A stretch of DNA of 35,523 nt from Candidatus Cryptobacteroides merdigallinarum. GTDB lineage: Bacteria > Bacteroidota > Bacteroidia > Bacteroidales > UBA932. The stretch is taken from NCBI GenBank assembly GCA_017694655.1, contig JADIMQ010000025.1:1-35523 (forward strand), in the 5' to 3' direction. Made by a program: the position numbers and the translations under genes. This document shows, one piece after another, positions 34,662-35,523 of the stretch. The stretch's first letter is position 1. Every line of letters begins with the position of its first letter. Under the pieces are notes generated by a model. That model was not told where the DNA came from and ran no database searches. It saw nothing but the letters and a program-made list of their open reading frames with translations.

Positions 34662-35523
34662 ATGAAACATATTGTATCCTTTACTCTTGCGGTGCTCCTG
34701 CCTGTGGCTGCGGCCATTGTCTCCTGTAATTCCTTCAGGGAACCGGAAATGATTTTCGACACCGACATGGGCAATGACGTGGATGATGCCCTTGCCCTCG
34801 ACATGCTGTACAAATATATGGATGCCGGGAAGATAAGCCTGGCTGCCATAATGTTGAGCAAGGAAGGCCCTGCGGCCCCGGAATTCCTGGATGTGATGGG
34901 GACCTGGTACGGCTACCCGGACATTCCTGTCGGGATTATCCGTGACGGGGCGGACTGCGGTCCGGATTCTCTCAACTATACGCGGAAGGTACTGGACATG
35001 AAGGCTCCTGACGGGAGCCCCCTGTTTGCCCGCTCCCGTTCCTGCTATGAAGACCTCCCGGAATCCGTGGACCTCTACCGGCAGGTCCTCTCCAGGGCGG
35101 CCAACAAGTCCGTGACCATCGTCTCCGTGGGTTTCTTCACCAATCTCGCACGCCTGCTTGAGTCCGCTCCGGACAGGCATTCCCGTCTTACAGGCCGTGA
35201 ACTTGTCGCCAGGAAAGTGGCGGGATTGTTTGTGATGGCAGGCAATGTCGCCGACACCACATTTGCCGAATACAATATAGTCAAGGACATCCCTTCAGCC
35301 GCAAAGGTCTTTGCCGGATGGCCGGGCCCGATAGTTATCTCGCCTTTCGAGCTCGGGGCCGGGATAAAATACCCTGCCTCCAGCATAGAGAACGATTTCC
35401 AGTGGGCCGGCAGCCACCCTGCCGTGGAGGCCTACCGCAGTTTCCTCGAGATGCCGTATGACCGGGAGACCTGGGACCTGACTGCGGTCCTCGCCGCCGT
35501 TGAGAAGGAGGACACCACTGGAT
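34662..35523 (+). CDS. Nucleoside-hydrolase-like lipoprotein (cut by window edge)
   Basis: At least 287 residues, running off the right edge, starting 12 bases after the GH3 stop. The lipobox gives Cys22 (AIVSC), so it acts outside the cytoplasm, unlike E. coli RihA-C. The calcium/ribose-binding signature is FDTDMGNDVDDALAL (D33, D35, D39, D41, D42). Later parts fit the fold: TIVSVGFFTNLARLL, LFVMAGN, and the final Asp motif ETWDLTAVLAAV with D272. In classical inosine-uridine hydrolases this Asp is preceded by the leaving-group His, here Trp271. The likely role is freeing ribose from nucleosides or from a ribosylated glycan. Confidence 0.85.
   Translation, partial: MKHIVSFTLAVLLPVAAAIVSCNSFREPEMIFDTDMGNDVDDALALDMLYKYMDAGKISLAAIMLSKEGPAAPEFLDVMGTWYGYPDIPVGIIRDGADCGPDSLNYTRKVLDMKAPDGSPLFARSRSCYEDLPESVDLYRQVLSRAANKSVTIVSVGFFTNLARLLESAPDRHSRLTGRELVARKVAGLFVMAGNVADTTFAEYNIVKDIPSAAKVFAGWPGPIVISPFELGAGIKYPASSIENDFQWAGSHPAVEAYRSFLEMPYDRETWDLTAVLAAVEKEDTTG

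Overview
This window is a stretch of chromosome from a GC-rich member of the Bacteroidales. The evidence is a SusC/SusD pair, many lipoproteins with Bacteroidetes-style lipoboxes, BACON and fimbrillin-like domains, and promoters of the Bacteroidetes type (TAnnTTTG at -7, TTTG about 20 bases upstream) instead of E. coli sigma-70 promoters. The genus cannot be fixed from this sequence. A GC-rich family such as Rikenellaceae is only a guess.

Left part (1-15674): a 121-bp tandem repeat lies downstream of cysS (minus strand). Divergent from cysS is a long purine-biosynthesis run on the plus strand: purE, purL, purC, purF, a type II pantothenate kinase (coaW), purM, purH, a small exported DUF4923-like protein, and purD. 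Together these cover most steps from PRPP to IMP; purN/purT, purK and purB are not in the window. A convergent HAD phosphatase follows purD, and the divergent folD supplies the one-carbon folate used by PurH. Short palindromes mark the cysS/purE promoter region and the purD 3' end.

Middle (15671-18578): a GH109-type lipoprotein (Gfo/Idh/MocA fold, alpha-N-acetylgalactosaminidase-like) ends convergently with folD, sharing stop-codon bases. The 322-base gap upstream of it holds a promoter-like motif, a start codon and an out-of-frame C-terminal tail that looks like the remnant of a glycoside hydrolase gene. Next is a LacI-family regulator (minus strand), divergent from a ribokinase. Their shared intergenic region carries an 18-bp imperfect inverted repeat, each arm of which covers a -7 promoter element.

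Right part (18579-35523, continuing past the edge): ribokinase, a DMT-type sugar permease, SusC, SusD, two surface-type lipoproteins with the same duplicated C-terminal domain, a clan GH-A glycosidase lipoprotein, a heparinase II/III-fold lyase, a GH3 beta-glycosidase lipoprotein and a nucleoside-hydrolase-like lipoprotein cut by the window edge. Ribokinase, permease, SusCD and nucleoside hydrolase together match the ribose utilization system (RUS) known from Bacteroides. The added lyase and glycosidases suggest a version aimed at a ribose-containing glycan, or at a mixture of nucleosides and such a glycan. The inferred flow is: binding and cutting at the surface, import by SusCD, release of ribose in the periplasm, uptake by the permease, phosphorylation by ribokinase, and control by the LacI protein. 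Ribose 5-phosphate feeds PRPP, the starting substrate of the purine genes in the same window.
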